64,000 nt of DNA from NCBI GenBank assembly GCA_003116995.1, contig BDSL01000075.1, forward strand, positions 1 to 64,000. The letters are read 5' to 3'. Source of the stretch: Yamagishiella unicocca. Taxonomy: Eukaryota > Chlorophyta > Chlorophyceae > Chlamydomonadales > Volvocaceae. The translations under genes and the position numbers were made by a program. Shown here in pieces: positions 41,601-51,924 of this stretch; position 1 is the first letter of the stretch, and each line of letters begins with the position of its first letter. The notes under the pieces are model-generated. The model was not told the DNA's origin and searched no databases. It was given only the letters and a program-made list of their open reading frames with translations.

Positions 41601-42099
41601 CCCAGGGTGAGGCCCCCCCCAACTTCCTCCACGGGTCATCCTCGAACCCAACTTCCTCCAACCGCTGATTATTCCGGACATCCTCGGCCGCGCCCCTAAG
41701 TTTAGTCCGTCCGGCCAAGGCTGAGTCCCCAGCCTGGTGCCGACTCCCCAACTCCAGCCGCCGCACCTCGTTCGCCACCGCGGTTACTCGTGCTGCATCC
41801 TCCGCGGTACGACACACCGCCAGCAGGTGGCATGAGGCGTCATCGGAGGGAGCGGAGCCCCCGGCAGGAGCCGAGCAGGCCGCCTGCGCTGCGGCCGCCG
41901 AGGACATGCCGCTAGCTCTTGCGCCTGATGGCTCCAGCGGTGAGGACGGGGGCGCGGTGCGGAAAGGGGGCCGCTGACGTGTGGGCCGCGAGGGCGCGGG
42001 CAGGTGCTGCCTCGAGGCAGTCCAGCAGGTCCAGAGGGAGCGGCAGAGGGCTCGTGAGCCGCTGTGACGCTGCAGCGGGCCGTTAATTACGCGCCGCAT
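38681..42099 (-). CDS. Biotin protein ligase (holocarboxylase synthetase, HCS/BirA type)
   Basis: It makes biotinyl-AMP and attaches biotin to carboxylases such as acetyl-CoA carboxylase. Seven exons join in frame to give about 440 aa: 42099-41767, 41116-40867, 40439-40291, 39895-39786, 39661-39451, 39164-39096 and 38881-38681 (TAG). The biotinyl-AMP loop is SGKGRGGNQWTSPLGCLMFS. The catalytic block is IKWPNDIYVDGVKIAGAL, then ITGIGINVNNRTPTTCLDEL. The C-terminal part has HGFASLESEYLATWLHS and YELTPDGNSLDMMKGLIRR, following plant HCS1 closely. The N-terminal ~60 residues are Arg/Ser/Pro-rich and probably an organelle-targeting sequence. An in-frame Met at residue 65 (MSSAAAAQ) could give a cytosolic form. 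The exon 1 donor is the least certain join. Confidence 0.93.
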
Positions 42100-42449
42100 G
42101 GTCGATGTAAGCTCATGCTTCTGGTACCTCGAGCGTTGCTGCGCGGTTGCGCGCGAAGTGGAGCTGCGTTGCTCGCGGTATAGGTAGCAACAGGCGAGGC
42201 GTGACCGGTAGTTGTAATCTTTCGCTGAAAATTGACGCGATGTACGTTATGCGATGCGATGTACGTAGTGCCATATATGCATTTCAGGTAGGGCTTTGCA
42301 TGCGCCGTACACAGGCGTGGCGGGAGACTCTTGCCTGGCTTTCAACATCGGTAAGTCTTGTGAGAAGGCCGTTGACAATTGGATAGCACCCTACTTTGAC
42401 GCTGGATAGTTGTAACAGGCCTGTTGTTTAGTTGCGTTTCGAACCGAGA
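42100..42449. promoter_or_regulatory. Shared upstream region of divergent biotin ligase and CTP synthase genes
   Basis: The two start codons face away from each other across about 350 bp. This stretch is more AT-rich than the flanking exons and contains GATGTACG repeated near 42238-42265. No convincing TATA box is seen. Confidence 0.5.
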
Positions 42450-45400
42450 ATGCAGGCGACTAAATATGTTCTGGTGACGGGTGGTGTGGTCAGCGGCCTT
42501 GGCAAGGGCGTGACGGCAAGCAGCATTGGCGTGCTGCTCACGAATTGCGGGTACCGCGTTACGTCGATAAAAATCGGTGCGAATGCATTCTACATGGCGC
42601 GCATTCCTCCTGGGGCTTCGCAACACCTCTCCGCGCCTCTTCGGCCGTAGATCCTTACCTAAATGTGGACGCTGGTACTATGTCGCCGTTTGAGCATGGC
42701 GAAGTCTTCGTGTTGGACGATGGCGGCGAGGTGCGCCGAATCGGCGGCTACTGTCACCTACTTTTCGGTCAACAAGCTGACTCGGGCGCTTATCCTATAT
42801 ACTTCAGGCTGACCTCGATCTGGGCAACTATGAACGCTTTCTAGACATCACGCTGACCAGGGACAGCAACATTACCACCGGAAAGATTTACCAGGTCCGC
42901 AGCCCGATGCGACAACGTGTGGTACAGGCGGTCCATATCCGTGCTCGCCAGCGCAAAGGTCCTATACTTGCTGCTGATGGACTGGGGGGGGGGGGCGCGC
43001 TCAGGGCAGCTGTCCTTCACCCCGCCACCCCCCCCATCCTAAACGGTTTTCATGCCCCCCTCCCCGCATCCCAAAACCGAGGGGATGCGTGTTGCCGAGC
43101 ATGCACTTCTGTCTGCACACTTTCGCCAAAAACCAATTTTTTTTTCGCAGCTTTTAAGCCCATTCCCAGTCCTGGGGTCTATTTCGGGTCTTTTTAGGGT
43201 CTCTCCTACGATGGATGGTTGAGCTGTACGGTGGCACGCCCTTCAGCCTGCATGTCGGGCTCGCGAGGGGGCCTTATCCCCTTCAGCCGACCCCCACCAC
43301 CCTACCCTTAGTGGAACGCCCCTGATCGTTGGCGATTTTAAGCAAGCTGCTACCAAGTCCCCCATCCCCCCCGTCGGACGGGATCCAGTCGAGACGCGGC
43401 CGCGGCCCTGCAGCTAACAACCCCGCCTTCTCCTTTGCGTCTTAGGCCGTCATCGAGCGTGAGCGGCGAGGTGACTACTTGGGCAAGACAGTGCAGGTGC
43501 GCCAGGGGGAGGTTGCGCCAGGGGAGAGGGGGACAGGGGAAGGAGGGGGAGGGGGGCAAGGGGAGGGGGGCAGGGGGAGGGGGCAGGAGGGGTGGAAGTG
43601 GAGGAAAGAGCGGCACACCGGGAGGCGCCCGTGCTGCTGAAAGCCTGGACCGCGAGCCGTGAATCGATTCGAACCCGTTCCTGGCAGATCACCACCACCA
43701 CCACCTCGAGACCGTAGCCGCTTCCACGTAGCACCGATTCCGCGAGACCGTGGCCGTTTCCACGTAGCACCGATTCCGCAAGAAAGGCTGGCGTGCAAGG
43801 CGACTGACCTGTCACGCCGTCCCGTGGGTCGGACGCAAACAGCGCGGCTTCTCCTCACCCTTCGTAACCCCGCTTGGCCCGCGCCCCCCTCCCGGAGCAG
43901 GTGGTCCCCCACATCACGGACGCGATCCAGGACTGGATCCAACGGGTGGGCGCCCGCCCCGTGGACGGCAAGTCGGGTGTGCCTCACGTGTGTGTCATCG
44001 AGCTGGGCGGCACCGTGGGGGACATCGAGTCCGCGCCCTTCGTGGAGGCGCTCCGGCAGTTTTGCATCCGGGTGGGGGACGCCAACATCTGCAACGTGCA
44101 CGTGTCGCTGGTGCCCGTCATCGGTGGGTCGGGGGAGAGAGGGGTAAGAGGGAGGGAGGGGTAAGAGGGAGGGGTAAGAGGGAGGGGTAAGAGGGAGGGG
44201 TAAGAGGGAGGGGTGAGAGGGAGAGGGAGGGGGGGGTGGAGGGGACGGGAAGGGAGGGAGAGGGAGGGGGGGTGGAGGGGACGGGAAGGGAGGGAGAGGG
44301 AGGGGGGGTGGAGGGGACGGGAAGGGAGGGAGAGGGAGGGGTGAGAGAGAAAAGCGTTGAACCGACGGGGGACGCGCTCGCTTATCGACCGATGGTCCGC
44401 ACACGGGAAGGGCGCATTCCACATCGGCAACTTCCTTCCTGCCTTTCATCCTACCGCCCGCTGGCGCACTTCACAGGTGTTGTCGGGGAGCAGAAGACAA
44501 AACCCACACAGCACAGCGTTCAGGTGCGTTGTCTTGATTGTGGCGGGAGGTTGTTTGTGGCGGGAGGTTGTTTGTGGCGGGAGGTTGTTTGTGGCGGGAG
44601 GTTGTTTGTTTGCATCTGGGCCGCACAGTGGACAACCCACATAGTCCCGCGCACGTGGGGTGACGGCGCCTGTGTTCGGGGAAGGAGGCGGAACAAGGGG
44701 TGTATAAAAACCGGGGTGGGGTGATGGACGGGAGGCCGAGCAGGAAGGTGGGGGGAAGGCACATGTGTATCCCCCGGCAAGCGTAGGTTGCAAATCGCTG
44801 TGCGGTACAAAGGAGGAGCGCCCGGGCCAGAGCAGGGGGGTTCGGGTCGTTACCGTTGCGGACAAGGCAGGGAGGTCCAGATCGTTCTCGTTGCAGACGA
44901 CCTCGGGTCAGGGCAGGGGGGCCCAGGCCACTATCGTTGCGGGCAAGCCCGGGGGCCTAGGTCGGGTAGGAGGGGCTTGGGGCGTAGGTCGGGTAGAGGG
45001 GGCTTCAGGGGGGGGCCGCTGCATGCGGAGCGGCGGTGCACGGCTGTGTGGGTGCCCGTCCGATGTGACGTATGGAATGTCGACCTGTCAGTCCCCCACC
45101 ATGACGCGTCCGTGCGACGCACCAGAGGCGTCGTGACTCACTACAGCTGACCCCACGGCCCCTGACCTCTCTCTCTGCCCTGCCTCCTCCCACTTCCTCC
45201 CCCTCCGCCTCCCGCGTGTGTTAAACGTGTGTATACCGAATGCCTCATAATCGGTTTTGCGTTCCAGTGCTGACCTGCGGGCTTCGCCCCCACCTTCCCC
45301 CCCCGCTGCCCCCCGCGCCGCCAGGTGCTCCGGTCCCTGGGCATCACTCCGACCCTCATCGCCTGCCGCAGCTCCACACCGCTGGAGGAGGGCGTCAGGA

Positions 45401-48400
45401 CCAAGCTGGTGGGGCCGGAGGGGGGGGAGGGGAGGGGAGGGCGTCCGGACCAAGCTGGTGGGGCCGGAGGGGGGGGAGGGGAGGGGAGGGCGTCCGGACC
45501 AAGCTGGTGGGGCCGGAGGGGGGGAGATGGGAGTAAAAAATGTTATCCGCGACATCCACGGCCGACAAACCAAGGCGGCCACGGCCGACAAACCAGGGGG
45601 CCCGGAACATGGGTTTCCGCGGAGTGGAGCGAGGCCGGGAGGGAGGGAGGGAGGGAGGCGTCCTCGCAGCGGCAGACGGGTGGCGGGGGGCCTTGGGGGT
45701 GCTGGAGGAAAACACACACACGTGGTGCCGTGTCGCTCCCTCGCCCTGCTCGAGGCCGTGTTGCCGTTGGCCGTGTTTGCCAGGCCGAGGCGCGTGACCT
45801 GACCTGCGCTACCCGACCCGGCCCGTGCTGCCGCTGCCGCGCCTGCTGCCCTAGGCCCTCTTCTCCTGACTGCGCCCCGACCCGACCCGTGCTGCCCCAG
45901 GCCCTCTTCTGCAACGTGCCGGAGGGCAACGTGCTTTCGCTGCACGACGTGTCCAACATCTGGAGGGTGCCGCTGCTGATGCAGGAGCAGGTGAGGGGGC
46001 TCGGGGGGAGGGGGACGAGAGACGGAACTGATAGTCTCGTTAGATCCCTGAGGGGGACACCAGTGGACATGATGATGGGGCGGGGCTGCCCGCCGTAGCG
46101 CAGCGCCACCCTTGGTCCCGCTCCGCCTGTCCCTTTGCCTCCTCCCCCCCCTGTCCGCCTGTCCCTTTACCCCCCCCCCCATATCCGCCTCTTGCCATAC
46201 CTCTCCCTCCTGCGATTCCTCTCCCTCTGCAACTCCCTCCCGCCCTACCCGCCTCCCCCCCTCTCTCTCCCCAGAACGCGCACCACCTGATCTGCAGCAA
46301 GCTGGGCCTCAGTGATGCCGACAAGCTGGACCTGACCGCCTGGAAGACCAACCTGGCGGACCGCTGGGACTCGCTGGTGGAGCCAGTAAAGATCACACTC
46401 ATCGGTGGGTGGCGAGGTGGCGCGTGGGGGGAGGGGTGCACGCGGTGGGGGCCGGGCGGGCGAGGTTAGGGAGGCCTGGGTTGAGTGGATAACGGAGAGG
46501 AGAGGGGGGGAGTGGTGTGGTGGTGAAGTAGTGGAAGGGGTGGAAGGCGGGCAAGGCCGGCCTTGTCGTGTTTTTTCTCCGCTCGTCCTCTCCCGCCCCC
46601 AGGGCCTCCCTCGTCAGCACCACCGCAACCACACAGTCACCCTCCGGTGCCACCCCACGCGGGGCGCCGCTTTTCTCTGCACCAGCTACACTTCCCATGT
46701 CGAGCACCCGGTTCTTCTCTGTACCCCCCCCCCCTTCGTGTCACCGGTTTCACCCCCCCCTCTCTCAGGCAAGTACACCAACCTGTCTGATGCCTACTTG
46801 TCGGTCATCAAGTCGCTGCAGCACGCCTGCATGGAGGCGCGTGTGAAGCTGGAGCTGGAGTGGGTGGAGGCCGCCAACTTGGAACCGGAGAGGAAGGAGG
46901 CGGACCAGGCGGTGTACGACGCCAGGTACGGCGGGGGGTGTGTTTGTTGGGGTGGGGGAGCGGGTGAAGCAACGGGTGGCGCAGGGGGCTGAGGGCCGGG
47001 GCAGGACGTCCGCATGAAAGGGAGCGAGGCGAGGGGTACCAGGGGGGTACCGGGGGGTGTATAAAAACCGTTTTACGCAACGGGACAGGATAGTTACGGG
47101 GGGGTTACCAGGGGGGCACCAGGGGTAACAGGGGGATAACAGGGGTTTACCAGGGATAGGAGTGGTGTGGGAGATGCCGGGTTGGATAGGGGACGGGCCC
47201 ACACAAGAGGCTGGCAGCTCGCCCCTTCTGAGACCGGCGCTACGGAGTGTGATTTAACCCTCCTCCTCTCTACTCCCCGCCATACTCGCCACCCGGCCCC
47301 CAACCACACACACACACACACACACACCGCTGTCGCGGCTCAGCTCAGCATACTTGAAACACCGCTGTCCCCTGTGGCCCCCAGCTGGCGCAAGCTGAGG
47401 GAGGCTGATGGCATCCTGGTGCCCGGTGGCTTCGGCTCCCGCGGCGTGGAGGGCAAGATCCTGGCCGCCAACTACGCCCGCCTCAGCAAGAAGCCCTACC
47501 TGGGCATCTGCCTGGGCATGCAGGTGGGGAGAGAGCGGGGAGGGGGAGACGGAGGAGCCGGTGGGGGAGACAGAGGAGTCGGTGGGGCGGAAGAAACCGG
47601 GTGGGAACTGACAGCGCGCACCTATTAGGACTAGCTGAAAGAGCAAAGAGTGTGGGGACACCGCCACTGACTGGCACGTTTAAATTATTGTTTTTGATGC
47701 CGCCCGGATGACTGTGAGGCCCCCGTAGGGGATAGCTTGGGAACGCGAAGGCGGGACCAATTCTTGCGGACCAGCCAACCCTGAAACCAACCAACTAAAT
47801 AACCAACCAACTAACCGATCACCGTTACCCCCACCCTCCGTGTCGTGGCCAGATCGCCGTGATTGAGTTCGCGCGCAACGTGCTGGGCCTCGCCGAGGCC
47901 AACTCCACCGAGTTCGCCCCCGCCACCTCGCACCCCGCCGTGGTGTTCATGCCCGAGATCTCCACCACCCACAAGGGCGGCACCATGCGGCTGGGCGCCC
48001 GGCGCACCGTGCTGCAGACCATGAGCTGCATCTCCGCCAAGCTCTACCAGCGCGAACAGTACATCGACGAGCGGCACCGCCACAGGTGTGTGCACCGACA
48101 GACCAGGGGTTTGTGAGGATCGCCCGGGGACTGTTAGGAGTAAAGGAGTAAAACCCTTACCGCCTAACAGAAGGGTTTAGCATCGTTGTCAACGTAACTG
48201 GCTTGGTGAGGCATCCAGCTGCAAAGCTAATTAGTTCCCTCCGCCGCCTCCGCCTCCGCCGCCTCCTCCCCCCTGCGCCCTGCCTCGTGCTGCCGCCCCC
48301 TCAGGTACGAGGTGAACCCCGACCTGGTTCCCAAGCTGGAGGAGGCGGGGATGCAGTTCGTGGGGCGGGACGAGACGGGCGAGCGCATGGAGATCCTGGA

Positions 48401-49692
48401 GCTGGTGGATCAGCCGCAGGACCACCCCTACTTCGTGGCCGCACAGGTGGGGGGGGGGCTAAAAGACGGTGGGGGGTGGCTTAAAGACGGTGGGGGGTGG
48501 CTTAAAGACGGTGGGAGGAATGGCTTAAGGACGGTGGTGGGTGGCTTAAAGACGGTGGGGGGTGGCTTAAAGACGGTGGGGGGTGGCTAAAAGACGGTGG
48601 GCGGTGGCTAAAAGACGGTGGGGGGGGCTTAAAGACCGGTTACTCGACATAGATATTGAGGTGGGGGGCGGACGAGGGGTTGGCCCGGCAGGGGTTACGT
48701 GGTAGGTGTTGAGGGTCGAGCGGGGTACCTGGGGGCGGAAGGGGGGAGGGGAGGCGGGGACTTTCCCACTTCCCTACCTGCAACATTCTTCCATGCGTGG
48801 CCTCACCCTCACGACTCCACAGAGCCGCCGGCCCCACCGCGCACCGCCCTCCCGCACCGGTTCCATCCCACGCTCCGCCCGCCTGCGCTAGCTGCCTTGC
48901 CCATCACGCCCCCCTGGCCCCCAAAGCCCTGAAACCCTAAACCCCCCCCCTCCCCCCTCTCCCCTGCCCCCTCCCCCCGCTGCCCCCCAGTTCCACCCCG
49001 AGTTCAAGTCGCGACCCGGCAAGCCCTCGCCGCTGTTCCTGGGCTTCATCCTGGCAGCTGCCAACAGGCTGGACTCATACCTGAGGTGGGCCGGGGGTCA
49101 CAGAAAAGAACGGGGAGGGCGGGGGCGGGTGCGAGAAGACCCGGTTACACGACATAGGAGACGGAGGGCAGGACGGGGGTGGCAAGGGGGGAAGGGGGCA
49201 GCCGCCCGGGTTCTGAGGGAAGCGCTGATAGGCGGTGCCTGGTGGTACGGAAGGGAGCTAGCCAGCCAGTCGTACGGCTGCGGGCTGACGTTGCTCCCGG
49301 TGGGTTCTGGAACGTGTGACACAGCGCCACGGCGTGCCGCAGAGGCCTGATTAGGATGCCACCTGATTAGGATGCCACCTGATTAGGATGCCACCTGATA
49401 CGACACCACCTGATTAGGACACCACCTGATACGACACCACCTGGTTAGGATGCCACCCGGCTCCAGCAGCGCCTTGGCTGTGTGGGGGCCCCGGGGTGTC
49501 ATCCGTGTCCTTGCGTCACAAAACCCTGGACAATCCCCCTTGTCATCTCTTTGGAATTTCTCGGCTGACTGGTAAAGCCGTAACACACACACTTCCCCTC
49601 CGCCCCTGGCCGCCAGGTCGCGGGAATTCCCCCGCAGCCCCGCCAAGACCAAGGTGCCCAGCATGGAGTCGCTGAGCGTGCAGGACAGCTAG
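42450..49692 (+). CDS. CTP synthase
   Basis: It aminates UTP to CTP with ATP and glutamine-derived ammonia. Fifteen exons join in frame to give about 586 aa: 42450-42576, 42651-42730, 42808-42894, 43446-43496, 43901-44123, 44477-44523, 45325-45408, 45901-45990, 46275-46404, 46769-46925, 47385-47523, 47853-48085, 48305-48446, 48991-49085 and 49617-49692 (TAG). The synthase half begins [20 protein letters not shown] (P-loop). It continues with [60 protein letters not shown] and [16 protein letters not shown]. The glutaminase half has [17 protein letters not shown], the nucleophile Cys in GICLGMQ (about residue 401) and the His-Glu pair in FHPEFKSRP. All motifs are intact. Introns are full of G-rich minisatellites. 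Confidence 0.97.
44131..44350 (+). repeat. G-rich repeat block in CTP synthase intron 5
   Basis: It consists of GGGAGGGGTAAGA repeats (about five). These are followed by three copies of a ~45-bp unit containing GGTGGAGGGGACGGGAAGGG. Almost all guanines on this strand are in runs of three or more, so G-quadruplex formation is plausible. Confidence 0.85.
44540..44608 (+). repeat. 17-bp minisatellite in CTP synthase intron 6 (4 copies)
   Basis: GTGGCGGGAGGTTGTTT repeats exactly at 44540, 44557, 44574 and 44591, beginning 16 bp past the 5' splice site. Confidence 0.95.
45391..45530 (+). repeat. 49-bp triplication spanning the exon 7 5' splice site of CTP synthase
   Basis: The block GGCGTC..GGACCAAGCTGGTGGGGCCGG plus a poly-G tail occurs three times; CCAAGCTG starts at 45401, 45450 and 45499. 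The coding end of exon 7 and its GT donor are therefore copied twice into the intron. Only the first donor (45409) keeps the reading frame into exon 8. Confidence 0.93.
48464..48635 (+). repeat. ~21-bp minisatellite in CTP synthase intron 13
   Basis: GACGGTGGGGGGTGGCTTAAA and close variants occur about eight times in a row, beginning within 20 bp of the 5' splice site. Confidence 0.93.
49346..49457 (+). repeat. 15/16-bp minisatellite in CTP synthase intron 14
   Basis: CCTGATTAGGATGCCA alternates with the shorter CCTGATACGACACCA. Seven or eight units lie between 49346 and 49457. Confidence 0.93.
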
Positions 49693-49974
49693 GAGGCTTC
49701 TCCAACAGGACAACCGGACAGGGGTCGGGTTGCGGGGTGGTTGCGGGGGGAAGACGGCACCGCGGCGATCTCCCGACAGGAGGGGCTGGTGAGGCGCCAG
49801 CAGTGCGCCCTGCTCACTCCGGCGCCATTCCCCTGGATGGCGGGGTGGAGGGACGGCTTCCGGAGCACAGCGTGTGGGGTAGGGTGGGTGACGGGGCCGT
49901 GGTGACAGGGGAAGGGGCGCTGTCGGTTGACGGAAAAGGGCAGCGCCATCAGATTGGAGGAGCAGGACCGCACC

Positions 49975-49979
49975 TGTAA
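49975..49979 (+). terminator. TGTAA polyadenylation signal for CTP synthase
   Basis: TGTAAA lies about 283 bp downstream of the TAG stop. This is a normal 3' UTR length for volvocine genes and the clearest such signal in the window. Confidence 0.5.
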
Positions 49980-51099
49980 ACGTCTATACTTCTTAGCGAC
50001 GTGCGGCGAGCAGTTGGGGGCGAGAGGAGGAGCGGGGCTCCAGGGAAGTGTGGGTATCTCTACGTGATGCGCGCGAAGCATGGGGCTCTGGGTGGCCTGG
50101 GCGGTGCATGGGTCCGGGCATGCAGGGAGGCAGTTAGGGGGCAGTTAGGGGGTGGTTAGGGAGGCAGTTAGGGGCGGTGCCGGCGCGTCGCAGACACGAC
50201 GCAGGATGGCTGGAGTGCTGCATGACGGAGGTGTTGGAACGGTCTTCGGTTTTGGGGATGATGCGAAAGGAGGTGGCGGTGTACCATAGTAGTGAAGGAA
50301 GGTTCGTGACCGCGTGTGGTTTTGGTGGGGGAGGGTCTGCTAGCCGGCGCAAACAGTTTGTGATGGTAACAACAGGATAGGCATGAATGCTGAGGAAAGG
50401 GAGGTCAGCTGGGGCCGCCCGCCGTGGAGCTCAAATGCAGGCGGTCAGGAAACCCGAGCCCAAGTGCGTGTGGGATGTAGTGGGGAGATGCAGGTGTGTG
50501 TGTTTTGGTGTTGGTGTTGGTGTGGTGAGCTAAGGGGCATCGGGCGACCATTATGGCGAGGCAGTGACTGGGCTAGAGCAGCGGCAGGGAGGTCCCAGGC
50601 GCAGAGCGCGCAGGGTCTGTAGCGGCTGTTGGCTGCCGGCTTGCGCTTAGAGTGATGGAGGTGGATTCCGTGGTGGATAGGCGGGGCGGGCCGAAGGACA
50701 CTGCGCGGGGAAGTCGTCGGCGCGGGTGTTGGCGGCAAGTGACGCGACGCGGCCGGCGACACGCAGCAGGCGTACACGTGCTGTAAACGAGCTAATGAAC
50801 GAAAAACCCTGCTTTGGGGGGTGCATCCGGCATGCAGCTGTTTCGAAATGAAACGAGGCTGACAAAATCTGGAGTATTTCCTGCAGCGAGCAACAGCACG
50901 CTGCATCCCTCTTAAGCGCCGTGTGCAACGCATGGGAAGGGTCCCCCAGGGAAGTCGATAGTCCGCGTGACCGCGTCCAGGGCTGCAGCCCCGGGGGGAG
51001 GCTGAGCTCCGAAACCCTGATGCCCCCGCACCCCCACCCCCACCACGCTGTAGCGCTGCCTCTTACAAGGTCACATCACACGTAGGGCAGGCCTTTCGC

Positions 51100-51104
51100 T
51101 TACA
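51100..51104 (-). terminator. Possible polyadenylation signal (TGTAA on minus strand) for the RPR2-like gene
   Basis: TTACA on the plus strand reads TGTAA on the minus strand, about 820 bp past the stop. A second copy lies at 51063-51067. Confidence 0.3.
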
Positions 51105-51164
51105 CGTGAGCCCTGGTATTACGAGATACGGCACAAGGACCTCTGTAGCCCATGCATTTCGAAA

Positions 51165-51215
51165 CGTCTTTCCTAAACGGTTTTTCTCGCATCCACGGGT
51201 CTTCCTCGAAAGCCC
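51165..51215 (+). repeat. Copy of the dispersed ~40-bp repeat
   Basis: It reads CCTAAACGGTTTTTCTCG, then CATCCACGGGTC, then TTCCTCGAA. It is the best match to the reverse-strand copy at 13838-13893. Confidence 0.65.
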
Positions 51216-51790
51216 TAGCGCGGCGACTCATCCCTGTGTTTCGCACAGGAGCTGCCTGGTCCGCTAAAGGGGCGCCTGAACTCAACGCCGGTAACTCTAC
51301 TTGAAATTTCCCACCTCGCTCCTAAAAAACAAACGCAGTTCTTAACGCCACAACTTCAGTTAGTACAACCGCTGTACATCTGCAAAAAACCCAACATGGT
51401 TGCTTGCTGCAACGAACTCCTGGCTCGGAGATCGCATCGTGCAACAAAGGATCGCCGCCCTCATGGCTCGCGACCTTCCTCTGCTAAACTACGCTACGCA
51501 AGCCTGCCTGCCCTCCGCACACATCTCTGCTACGATCTGATCATCTGCTGCTCATGAGTTGCGGCTGGTGCAGCCCAGGACCTGGGCTCTCCCCTCTCAC
51601 CCAGCCTCGCAGCCTATTAATTGTTGTCTGCGGACAAACAAAAGCCCAGCCGGGCGCTGGACCACCCTCTATAGCACCCAGCCTCGCGAAGGCGTGTGTG
51701 ACCACCTTCATACCTGCGGCCCAAAAAGCGCCCCCTCTGGGGCCTACCTCTGATGGCCCCTGCGACTGCCACCCATTAGTTGAACACCTG

Positions 51791-51829
51791 ACCTAACATG
51801 ACCTAACATGACCTAACATGGACTGACCT
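51791..51829 (+). repeat. 12-bp tandem repeat (ACCTAACATG core)
   Basis: GACCTAACAT repeats three times with 12-bp spacing, preceded by a partial copy. Confidence 0.85.
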
Positions 51830-51924
51830 CGGCCGCCCTAATGCCTCGAAACGAAAAACCTGACTCGACCCGGCCTGAAGCACGCAACAGCGGCGTCCTA
51901 CGCGCATCCACTGTGCGCCGCCAC

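Larger units (their letters stand above)
49693..51924. other. Intergenic region between convergent genes
   Basis: It lies between the stops of CTP synthase (+) and the RPR2-like gene (-), so it holds both 3' UTRs. It contains GCAGTTAGGGGG repeats (about 50128-50175), one dispersed repeat copy (51165-51215) and a 12-bp ACCTAACATG repeat (about 51791-51825). No gene is supported here. Confidence 0.55.

Noticed and set aside
44131..49457. CRISPR-like regular repeats
   Set aside because: The repeats are directly abutting minisatellites without unique spacers, inside eukaryotic introns.
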